Assembly: GCA_045650025.1 (NCBI GenBank)
Contig: JAZRQR010000008.1
Location: 1-6,177 of the forward strand
Direction of reading: 5' to 3'
DNA length: 6,177 nucleotides
Source of the DNA: SVQP01 sp045650025
Lineage (GTDB): Bacteria; Bacillota; Clostridia; Oscillospirales; CAG-272
Shown here: one piece after another, positions 1-5,905 of the stretch
How positions within the stretch are numbered: the stretch's first letter is position 1
Layout of the letters: each line of letters begins with the position of its first letter
Made by a program: the position numbers and the translations under genes
The notes under the pieces: generated by a model
Told to the model about the DNA's origin: nothing
The model's input: only the letters and a program-made list of their open reading frames with translations
The model's database searches: none

Positions 1-1
1 C

Positions 2-493
2 TTCCTAAGCCCGCTTGGCCTCCGACTTGCAAAATGTGCGCGGTGTCCGCTGCAGGCGTTCTGCACGGCACTTTCCGAGGACAAGACTGACCTTTTGCCC
101 GTGCGAAGCAAGGCAAAGCCGCGCAAGATACTGCCCATGACCGTGCTGCTGCTCTGGGATGGCGAGAGAGTGGTGCTGCGTAAGCGTCCCGAGAGCGGCT
201 TGCTGGCAGGGCTGTATGAATTTTATCAGATCGAGGGCGCCAAGAGCGCCGATGAGGTAAAGGCACATGTCGCCTCCATGGGGCTTGCCGTCCGGGAGGT
301 GGGCGAGCCGATGGCTGCCAAGCACGTGTTCTCGCACCTGGAATGGCACATGACGGGATACGTCGTGCGCGTAGACAGCACCGCGCCCGTATCTGCTGAG
401 CTGACCTGCGCCACGCTTGACGAGCTGGACGGCATTTATCCCGTGCCGAGCGCGCACGGGGCGTTCAAGCAAATTGCCGTTCAACTTTCTTAA
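2..493 (+). CDS. mutY: A/G-specific adenine glycosylase MutY, C-terminal part (5' end outside window)
   Basis: MutY removes adenine mispaired with 8-oxoguanine or guanine in base excision repair. Only the last 163 codons are present; the catalytic helix-hairpin-helix domain lies upstream of the window. The fragment opens with the end of the 4Fe-4S motif: Cys codons at 35, 44 and 62 give C-x2-C-P-x4-C, as in MutY. It continues into the NUDIX-like C-terminal domain that reads the 8-oxoG strand: a KILPMTVLLLW strand, the RPESGLLAGLYEF motif (about 185-223), and KHVFSHLEWHM, which contains the FSH loop (329-337) that contacts 8-oxoG. It ends at TAA 491-493, just before a terminator, so it is probably the last gene of its transcript. 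Oddity: the first Cys of the family pattern C-x6-C-x2-C-x5-C should be at 14-16, where Leu is encoded. The identity is well supported by the C-terminal motifs. Confidence 0.9.
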   Translation, partial: FLSPLGLRLAKCARCPLQAFCTALSEDKTDLLPVRSKAKPRKILPMTVLLLWDGERVVLRKRPESGLLAGLYEFYQIEGAKSADEVKAHVASMGLAVREVGEPMAAKHVFSHLEWHMTGYVVRVDSTAPVSAELTCATLDELDGIYPVPSAHGAFKQIAVQLS

Positions 494-497
494 AATG

Positions 498-531
498 AAA
501 AGTCCTTTGCTTGCAAGGGGCTTTTTCTTTT
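498..531 (+). terminator. Intrinsic terminator after mutY
   Basis: The arms AAAAGTCCTTTGC (498-510) and GCAAGGGGCTTTT (513-525) are complementary over 13 positions with two G-T wobbles; the innermost pair must open to give a CTTG loop. A T-rich tail (TTTTTCTTTT) runs to 531. It starts five bases after the mutY stop codon and separates mutY from the promoter of the next gene. Confidence 0.9.
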
Positions 532-562
532 GCCCCGGTGCGGACGGTAAGCAAATTTCCTC

Positions 563-591
563 TTGACCTTGGGGCGTTTCTCTGGTATAAT
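563..591 (+). promoter_or_regulatory. SigA-type promoter for the ABC-F/HAD/GH127-like cluster
   Basis: The -35 box is TTGACC (563-568), with five of six consensus bases. After exactly 17 bases comes a perfect -10 box, TATAAT (586-591), preceded by TGG, which gives an extended -10 TGn element. Transcription should start near 598, giving a leader of about 35 bases before the ATG at 634. No operator-like inverted repeat is visible around it, so strong constitutive expression is the simplest reading. Confidence 0.88.
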
Positions 592-633
592 AAAATGGAA
601 TATGACTACACGAAATGAGGATAACTGACTATT

Positions 634-2238
634 ATGATCAACGTAAATAATCTTTCCTTTCAGTTTGGCGGACAGGTTTTGTTCAAGGACGTCAATCTGC
701 AATTTACCGCAGGCAACTGCTACGGCGTCATCGGCGCGAACGGTGCGGGCAAATCTACCTTCTTAAAGCTGCTGTGCGGCACGCTGGAGCCCACGCACGG
801 CGAGGTGTCCATTGCCAAGGACGCGCGCATGTCGGTGCTGGGTCAGGACCACTTTGCCTTTGACTCCTACACCGTGCTGGATACCGTTATCATGGGTAAC
901 CGCCGCCTGTACGACGTGTGGAAGGAAAAGGACGCTATCTACGAAAAAGAAGATTTCTCGGACGAGGACGGCGTGCGTGCCTCCGAGCTGGAGGCAGAGT
1001 ATGCCGAGCTTGGCGGCTGGGAGAGCGAATCCGATGCCTCCAAGCTGCTGCAGGGTCTGGGACTTGATGAGTCTTGCCTGTGGGAGAGCATGGCGGACAT
1101 GAACGAAAAGGACAAGATCAAGATCCTGCTCGCACAGGCACTGTTCGGCAACCCCGATATTATTCTGCTTGACGAGCCTACCAACGGTCTGGATCTGGAT
1201 GCCGTGATGTGGCTGGAGGATTTCCTTGCCGACTACTTCGGCACCGTGCTGGTGGTCTCGCACGACCGTCACTTCTTAAACGACGTTTGTACCAACATCG
1301 TGGATATCGACTACGGTGCCATCCGCATGTTCGTGGGTAACTACGAGTTCTGGTACGAATCCTCGCAGCTCATGCAAAAGATGATCAAGGCGCAGAACAA
1401 GCGTGCCGAGGAAAAGATCGCCGAGCTGCAGGCATTTATCTCGCGCTTCTCGGCAAACAAGTCCAAGTCGCGCCAGGCAACCTCGCGCCGCAAGCTGCTG
1501 GATAAGCTGACGGTGTACGAGCTGCCCGTGTCCTCCCGTCGCTATCCCTTTATCGGATTTGCGCCCGACCGTGAGCCGGGCAAGGATATTCTCAGCGTCA
1601 AGGAGCTGACCAAGAGCCAGAACGGACAGGTGCTGTTCAAGGATCTTTCCTTTATGGTGGGCAAGGGTGATAAGATCGCCTTTGTGGGCAACGAGATGGC
1701 GATCACCGCGCTGTTCCGCGTGCTCATGGAGGAGGAAGAGGCGGATAGCGGCAGCTTCAAGTGGGGCGTCAGCATTACCACCTCCTACTATCCTCACGAT
1801 AACGGCGCGTACTTCAACGGCCACAAGGAGAATATCCTTGACTGGATGCGCCAGTATTCCAAGGACCAGACCGAGAGCTATCTGCGCGGCTTCCTTGGCA
1901 GAATGCTATTTTCGGGCGATGCCGTCTACAAGAGCGTTGAGGTGCTCTCGGGTGGCGAGAAGGCGAGATGCATGTATTCGCGCATGATGATGTTCGGCTC
2001 GAACTGCCTGGTGGTGGATCAGCCCACCGACCATCTTGACCTGGAGTCCATTTCTGCGGTCAATGACGGGCTTGTTGATTTCAAATGTAACGTATTGTTT
2101 AGTTCTCATGACTATGAGCTGGTCAATACCGTGGCAAATCGCGTCATCGAGATCCGCGAGGACGGCACTTGGTTCGATCGCCCCGGCACCTACGAGGAGT
2201 TTATCGAGTGGCGCCGCGCGCAGGAGGCAGGCGTATGA
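634..2238 (+). CDS. ABC-F family ATPase (YbiT-like), with one canonical and one degenerate ATP site
   Basis: This 534-residue soluble protein has two ABC ATPase domains and no membrane segments, the ABC-F architecture. ABC-F proteins act on the ribosome near the E site as translation factors or antibiotic-protection proteins. It follows E. coli YbiT in the YDVWKEKDAIY arm region (about 93-126), the LLAQALFGNPDIILLDEPTN block (165-184), and the LDWMRQYSKDQTESYLRGFLGRMLFS-like region of domain 2 (402-427). Domain 1 has Walker A GANGAGKST (34-42), Q-loop Gln71, Walker B ending Asp180-Glu181, and switch His210, but its signature is MNEKD (156-160) instead of LSGGE. The basic linker is about 243-300. 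Domain 2 has an intact LSGGE (438-442) and His492, but Walker A is GNEMAITA (352-359) without the GK[ST] core, the Q-loop Gln is His388, and the catalytic Glu is Gln463 in DQPTDHLD. The only ribosome binding site candidate is GAGG at 617-620, 13 bases from the ATG, so initiation may be modest. First gene of the cluster; it overlaps the next by four bases. Family assignment is firm; a resistance role is not supported. Confidence 0.93.
   Translation: MINVNNLSFQFGGQVLFKDVNLQFTAGNCYGVIGANGAGKSTFLKLLCGTLEPTHGEVSIAKDARMSVLGQDHFAFDSYTVLDTVIMGNRRLYDVWKEKDAIYEKEDFSDEDGVRASELEAEYAELGGWESESDASKLLQGLGLDESCLWESMADMNEKDKIKILLAQALFGNPDIILLDEPTNGLDLDAVMWLEDFLADYFGTVLVVSHDRHFLNDVCTNIVDIDYGAIRMFVGNYEFWYESSQLMQKMIKAQNKRAEEKIAELQAFISRFSANKSKSRQATSRRKLLDKLTVYELPVSSRRYPFIGFAPDREPGKDILSVKELTKSQNGQVLFKDLSFMVGKGDKIAFVGNEMAITALFRVLMEEEEADSGSFKWGVSITTSYYPHDNGAYFNGHKENILDWMRQYSKDQTESYLRGFLGRMLFSGDAVYKSVEVLSGGEKARCMYSRMMMFGSNCLVVDQPTDHLDLESISAVNDGLVDFKCNVLFSSHDYELVNTVANRVIEIREDGTWFDRPGTYEEFIEWRRAQEAGV
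2222..2227 (+). promoter_or_regulatory. Ribosome binding site fixing the HAD gene start at 2235
   Basis: AGGAGG lies inside the end of the ABC-F gene, seven bases before ATG 2235. The open frame continues upstream to a TTG at 2169, but this Shine-Dalgarno sequence and the canonical HAD N-terminus (MSRYQYALFDLDGT) place the start at 2235. The ATGA overlap with the ABC-F stop (2236-2238) suggests translational coupling. Confidence 0.85.
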
Positions 2239-2894
2239 GTCGCTACCAATACGCGCTGTTTGACCTGGATGGCACGCTGACCGATCCCGGCGAGGGCATT
2301 ACCAAGTCGGTGCAATACGCGCTTGCTAAGTACGGCATCGTTGTCACCGACCGCACCGAGCTGTTCTGCTTTATCGGCCCCCCTTTGCACGAATCCTTTG
2401 AGGTCTACTACGGATTTGCGCCCGAGGAGGCGTTGCGTGCGGTGGATGCGTACCGCGAGTACTATGCGGTCAAGGGCATCTTTGAAAACAAGGTGTACGA
2501 GGGCATTCGCGAAGCCCTGGCGGCGCTGCAAAAGGGCGGCGTCAAGATCTGCCTTGCTACCTCAAAGCCTGAGTTTTACGCCAAGCAGATCTTGGAACAC
2601 TTTGATCTTGCACAGTATTTTACCGCGGTGGCGGGTAGCAATATGGACGGCACACGCACCAAAAAAGCCGAGGTGGTCGAGCGCGCTCTCATGCTGCTGG
2701 GCGATCCCGATCTTGCGGATTGCGTGATGATCGGTGACCGCGAGCACGACGTGCTGGGCGGCAAGGCGCATGGGCTGAACACCATTGGCGTAACGTTTGG
2801 CTACGGCAGCGAGCAGGAGCTCTGTGCTGCAGGTGCCGATCATATTGCACGTTCGCCCCGAGAGATCACGGAAATCATACAAAACCTTCATTAA
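2235..2894 (+). CDS. HAD-IA hydrolase, phosphoglycolate phosphatase / 5'-nucleotidase-like
   Basis: A 219-residue phosphatase of the haloacid dehalogenase superfamily, typical length for the group. All four HAD motifs are visible. Motif I is FDLDGTLTD, with nucleophile Asp10 and acid/base Asp12. Motif II is LATSKPE, with Thr109/Ser110. Motif III is Lys143 or Lys144 in TRTKKAE. Motif IV is MIGDREHD, with Asp168 and Asp172 binding Mg2+. The helical C1 cap lies between motifs I and II (about residues 17-85) and includes FIGPPLHESF, as in the clostridial 5'-nucleotidase/phosphoglycolate phosphatase-like branch. No signal peptide, so cytoplasmic. The substrate cannot be read from sequence; small phosphometabolites are likely. 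The start overlaps the ABC-F stop and only 15 bases separate its stop from the next gene, so the three are probably cotranscribed. Superfamily is near certain; the specific substrate is not. Confidence 0.92.
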   Translation: MSRYQYALFDLDGTLTDPGEGITKSVQYALAKYGIVVTDRTELFCFIGPPLHESFEVYYGFAPEEALRAVDAYREYYAVKGIFENKVYEGIREALAALQKGGVKICLATSKPEFYAKQILEHFDLAQYFTAVAGSNMDGTRTKKAEVVERALMLLGDPDLADCVMIGDREHDVLGGKAHGLNTIGVTFGYGSEQELCAAGADHIARSPREITEIIQNLH

Positions 2895-2909
2895 ATAACA
2901 GGAGGGCTT

Positions 2910-4451
2910 ATGAAGCACACCTACATGCAATTTGCGAACATGGGTCAGGTGCGCCCGGGCGGCGCGCTTGCCGACAGACTTTCGCGCCAGATCGTGCGTC
3001 TGGAGCGTGACGAATACCTGCCTCCGCTGGTATTTGAAAGCCAATCCATTGATACCTGGCCGGGTGACTGGGAAGGCAGAGCAACGCTTTCGCAGGCGCT
3101 GACTGCCTTGGCGACCGGTCGCGAGCCGGTGGCGCTGGATGCCACCATGGCAGAGCTTGCTCAAAGGCTGAACGGACAGGGCTTCCTTGGCAGAAAGCTG
3201 CCGCATCCCCAGGCGGACGAGCAGCAGCTTTCGGGTCACGGCTGGCTGTTGCGCGGACTTTGCGCGTATTATGCGCTCAGAAACGACCCCAAAACGCTGT
3301 TTTTGATCGAGGGCGTGGTGGCAAATCTGTTTTTGCCCCTGCGCGAGACCTATCGCGAGTACCCCACCGACCCCGAGCTGCGTCTTGGCGGCGGAGATAT
3401 GTCGGGGCACGTGTTCTCCACTGCCGGCAAATGGCACCTTTCCACCGATACGGGATGCGCGTACATTCCGTTGGACGGTCTGAGTGACGCGTACTGCACG
3501 TTGCCTGCTTCGCCCATCAAGGAGCAGCTTGGCGAGATGATCGCCGAGATGATCGAAAAATTCCTCTCGCTTGACCCCGTGGGCATGAAGCTGCAAACGC
3601 ATGCTACCCTGACCGCTACGCGCGGCATTCTGCGCATGTACTTTGCCGAGCGGAACGAGGCATATCTTTCGGCGGCGGTGCGCATCTTTGACGGCTACGT
3701 GGCACAGGGCATGACGGTCAACTATGAAAATCAGAACTGGTTTGCGCGTCCCGAGTGGACGGAGCCCTGCGCGGTGGTCGATTCCTTTATGGTAGCGGCG
3801 CAGCTGTACAGCGCGACCGGCGAGCAGAGATACCTGCCCATTCTCAACCGCATCCTGCTGAACGGTATGCTGCGCACCCAGAGATCCAACGGCGGCTTTG
3901 GCTGCGATACCTGTGCTGTCGACGGTGTGCTGCGTACCCATTGCTACGAGGCGTGGTGGTGCTGCTCCATGCGCGGCGGCGAGGGACTTTCCGCATGCAC
4001 CCGCTATGCGTATATGACCGATGACCACACCGTCATCGTGCCTTACATGACCGAATCCGAGGCAGACTTGATGGTGGGCGGCAAGCACGTGCACGTCTCT
4101 GCCAAGACCGAATACCCCTATGCCTGCCGCGCGACCTATACGCTGAGTGGCGAGACTGAGGGCGTTATGCTGGCGATCTACCTGCCCGGCAGAGGGCTTT
4201 GCCGCTTTGCACCCGATGAAAACGGCGTTGTCACGGTAGATGCCGAGCTGCATATCCTGAAGGAAAAGGCGGCTGTTGGCGAGGGTGAGGTGCTGATGCT
4301 GGGGGACTTGATGCTGGGCAAGCCGAACGACCCTGTTCCTTATAAGAATCGCATCATGCGAGATGGATATACCGATCTTGTGCCGCTTTGCGATTGCTAT
4401 CTGCTCTCCGAGGGGGATGCCACACGCTCTGCACTGCAGGTGGTATTTTGA
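2910..4451 (+). CDS. GH127-like glycoside hydrolase (beta-L-arabinofuranosidase superfamily), cytoplasmic
   Basis: A 513-residue protein resembling the GH127/DUF1680 group, which have an (alpha/alpha)6 barrel followed by beta-sandwich domains and remove beta-L-arabinofuranose from plant or hydroxyproline-linked glycans. Supporting segments are GKWHLSTDTGCAYIPLDG (173-190), EPCAVVDSFMVAAQLYSATG (285-304) followed by RYLPILNRILLNGMLR, and CYEAWWCCSMRGGEG (345-358). By analogy with characterised GH127, Glu285 and Cys287 (E-x-C) with Cys351-Cys352 would be the Zn ligands, and Cys351 the thiol nucleophile. The usual CCPPN is CCSMR here, and extra cysteines sit nearby (Cys332-x2-Cys335, Cys345). 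Residues from about 370 on are predicted beta-rich. It is shorter than many GH127 enzymes and has no signal peptide, suggesting action on imported oligosaccharides. AGGAGG (2900-2905) is only four bases from the ATG. Third gene of the cluster. Family membership is likely, but exact activity, or even catalysis, is unproven. Confidence 0.62.
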   Translation: MKHTYMQFANMGQVRPGGALADRLSRQIVRLERDEYLPPLVFESQSIDTWPGDWEGRATLSQALTALATGREPVALDATMAELAQRLNGQGFLGRKLPHPQADEQQLSGHGWLLRGLCAYYALRNDPKTLFLIEGVVANLFLPLRETYREYPTDPELRLGGGDMSGHVFSTAGKWHLSTDTGCAYIPLDGLSDAYCTLPASPIKEQLGEMIAEMIEKFLSLDPVGMKLQTHATLTATRGILRMYFAERNEAYLSAAVRIFDGYVAQGMTVNYENQNWFARPEWTEPCAVVDSFMVAAQLYSATGEQRYLPILNRILLNGMLRTQRSNGGFGCDTCAVDGVLRTHCYEAWWCCSMRGGEGLSACTRYAYMTDDHTVIVPYMTESEADLMVGGKHVHVSAKTEYPYACRATYTLSGETEGVMLAIYLPGRGLCRFAPDENGVVTVDAELHILKEKAAVGEGEVLMLGDLMLGKPNDPVPYKNRIMRDGYTDLVPLCDCYLLSEGDATRSALQVVF

Positions 4452-4592
4452 ATTTTGGCAGAGTGCACAAAAACAAAACCGCAAGTTTAGTCAAGAGAAC
4501 CGAGCTTCACAAAAAAATCATGCGAGGTTACAAATCGTTAACAATTGGTACATATGAATGTCACAAAGTTTCGGTAGCATATTAGGGTAAAT

Positions 4593-4611
4593 TACCGCCT
4601 TGTGCGCGGTA
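4593..4611 (+). promoter_or_regulatory. Small hairpin in the leader of the surface-protein gene
   Basis: TACCGC (4593-4598) and GCGGTA (4606-4611) form a 6-bp stem with a 7-base loop. The sequence after it (CGAACAAAAATATTTTTAATGG) lacks a clean T-run, so this is at best a weak terminator of the upstream cluster; a 5'-leader hairpin of the next gene is equally possible. The rest of the 4452-4631 gap is A/T-rich. A weak promoter candidate is ATGTCA (4558-4563) with TATTAG (4580-4585), 16 bases apart, four of six matches each; I would not rely on it. Confidence 0.35.
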
Positions 4612-4645
4612 CGAACAAAAATATTTTTAATGGAGGAAAACTTTT

Positions 4646-5749
4646 ATGAAGAAGTTTTTTGCAATGCTCATGGTTGCAGCGCTGCTCGCTTCTCTTTGCG
4701 CACTGACCGTTAACGCGGAAGTGACCGAGGAAGAGTGGAACGCATTTGGCGAAGTAACCGCTGAGTACAAGGAAGACCTGTCTACTGTAATCTCCCTCGA
4801 CGGTGATGTTTCTGACTGGCAGGCAAACGGTTTCCAGAGATACGATATCGACTGCTACAACCTCAGAACTTTCGTGGGTGAACTGGACGAGAACTGGTCC
4901 ATCAACCTGTGGTTCTCCGCTGACTCTGAGTTCCTGTACATCGCGTTCAAGATCAATGACCCTGTTGTTGCCTACTCCGATGATGAGCAGTACAACATGG
5001 ACGCTTTCCAGATCCAGCTCGACTTCAACGGCTGGGCTGCTGCTACCGAGAGCTTCGAAAGAGCAGTATTCTACTCCTTCGGTCTGCAGGAAGACGGCAC
5101 CGTTGATATGACCGTTCAGTGCATCTACACCGACGGCCAATCCGCTGTTGACTACAAGATGGCTTCCGATGACGAAGAGTCCTGGAGAGAGGGCTACGTT
5201 AAGGGCGCTACCAAGAAGGCAGAGGACGGCTCCGGCTGGTACGCTGAGTTCGCAATTTCTTGGCAGACTCTGTACAACGATATTTCCAACAAGCTGCTCA
5301 ACGACGAGCTGCCCGTTCCGGAATGGACCGGTGGCGAGGATGAAGTTAGCCTGAACATGCTGGTTTGCTACCTTGACCACGATGAGACCGGTGCTATGAC
5401 CGGCGCGTGGGGCACCTGCGCAGCATACGACGCATTCGTTGACGGTTCCGCTTGGTATCCCGAAAACTCCGGTATGACCCTGAAGCTCAGCGGCATGGGT
5501 TCCGTAACCGTTGAGTCCACCGAGGCTCCCACCGAGCCTGAGACCGAAGCTAAGACCGAGGCTGAGACCGAGGCTAAGACTGAGGCTAAGACCGAGGCTG
5601 ACGCCCAGACCACCGCTCCCGTTGAGGACGGTGAGGCTACCACCGAGGCAGCTGCTGAAAAGAAGGGCTGCGGCGCAATCGTTGCTGCTCCCGTTGTAGC
5701 TCTCGTAGCTATGCTCGGCGTTGCTTTCGTAGCAAAGAAGAAGGACTAA
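4646..5749 (+). CDS. Secreted, membrane-anchored protein with CBM9/DOMON-like carbohydrate-binding domain
   Basis: A 367-residue surface protein. Residues 1-24 are a Sec signal peptide (MKKFF, a hydrophobic core, likely cleavage after VNA24). Residues about 45-285 look like a CBM9/DOMON beta-sandwich: VISLDGDVSDWQ (48-59) is the typical opening strand, followed by INLWFSADSEFLYIAFKIND (86-105) and NMDAFQIQLDFNG (117-129), with YAEFAISWQTL (199-209) late in the domain. Exposed Trp and acidic residues fit sugar and Ca2+ binding. Residues 291-338 are a Thr/Glu/Ala/Lys linker of TEAK/TEAE repeats, probably wall-spanning. The tail is KKGCG (339-343), a hydrophobic helix (about 344-363) and KKKD. 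There is no LPxTG motif. GGAGG (4632-4636), nine bases from the ATG, supports the start. All four Arg codons are AGA, and Ala and Val favour GCT/GCA and GTT/GTA, unlike the upstream genes, suggesting high expression or different origin. No catalytic domain is seen, so binding or an adhesin role is inferred. Confidence 0.82.
   Translation: MKKFFAMLMVAALLASLCALTVNAEVTEEEWNAFGEVTAEYKEDLSTVISLDGDVSDWQANGFQRYDIDCYNLRTFVGELDENWSINLWFSADSEFLYIAFKINDPVVAYSDDEQYNMDAFQIQLDFNGWAAATESFERAVFYSFGLQEDGTVDMTVQCIYTDGQSAVDYKMASDDEESWREGYVKGATKKAEDGSGWYAEFAISWQTLYNDISNKLLNDELPVPEWTGGEDEVSLNMLVCYLDHDETGAMTGAWGTCAAYDAFVDGSAWYPENSGMTLKLSGMGSVTVESTEAPTEPETEAKTEAETEAKTEAKTEADAQTTAPVEDGEATTEAAAEKKGCGAIVAAPVVALVAMLGVAFVAKKKD
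5519..5605 (+). repeat. Degenerate tandem repeat encoding the Thr-Glu-Ala-Lys linker
   Basis: Within the surface-protein gene, units of 9-12 bases built from ACCGAGGCT and AAGACC recur in frame, giving TEAPTEPETEAKTEAETEA and then KTEAKTEA (residues 292-318). Unit lengths are multiples of three, so gain or loss of units would change linker length without a frameshift. The encoded stretch is hydrophilic and likely extended. Confidence 0.8.
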
Positions 5750-5800
5750 GATCCTGAGCTTTGATCGAAACGATCGATCATAAAATTGAAAAAGCACAGC

Positions 5801-5833
5801 CCGTGCATCCCACAGGATGCACGGTCTATTTTT
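5801..5833 (+). terminator. Intrinsic terminator after the surface-protein gene
   Basis: A perfect 10-bp stem, CCGTGCATCC (5801-5810) with GGATGCACGG (5815-5824), has a CACA loop and is followed by TCTATTTTT. An A-run upstream (GAAAAAG, 5788-5794) could give weaker activity on the other strand. A smaller inverted repeat, GATCG-AAA-CGATC (5763-5775), lies between the stop codon and the terminator. Confidence 0.93.
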
Positions 5834-5905
5834 GTGGCGCGGATATATGGATTCTATTGAGGACCGTATATGAGTATTAACGGATAATTGAATAATAAAC
5901 AAACA
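5834..5905 (+). other. A/T-rich non-coding leader before the structured RNA region
   Basis: No coding sequence is apparent between the terminator and the G/C-rich structured segment. Possible promoter pieces are TTGAGG (5857-5862) and GATAAT (5883-5888), but their 20-base spacing is too long for a good SigA promoter; TATTAA (5875-5880) is another weak -10. The sharp shift from A/T-rich to G/C-rich, highly paired sequence at about 5905 fits the upstream edge of an RNA gene read on the + strand, but does not prove it. Confidence 0.3.

Noticed and set aside
634..2238. An antibiotic-resistance ABC-F gene (Msr, Vga or Lsa type)
   Set aside because: The sequence follows the YbiT housekeeping type, the inter-domain linker is short, and there is no leader peptide or attenuator between promoter and start.
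2562..4484. A 640-codon open frame on the minus strand across the HAD and GH127-like genes
   Set aside because: It is antisense to two genes with clear family motifs, shows no recognisable domain, is rich in His/Arg/Gln as expected for a complement of biased codons, and has no supporting ribosome binding site.
4363..4585. Small + strand open frames at the end of the GH127-like gene and into the gap
   Set aside because: They lie largely in alternative frames of the gene, lack good ribosome binding sites and have no recognisable composition or motif.
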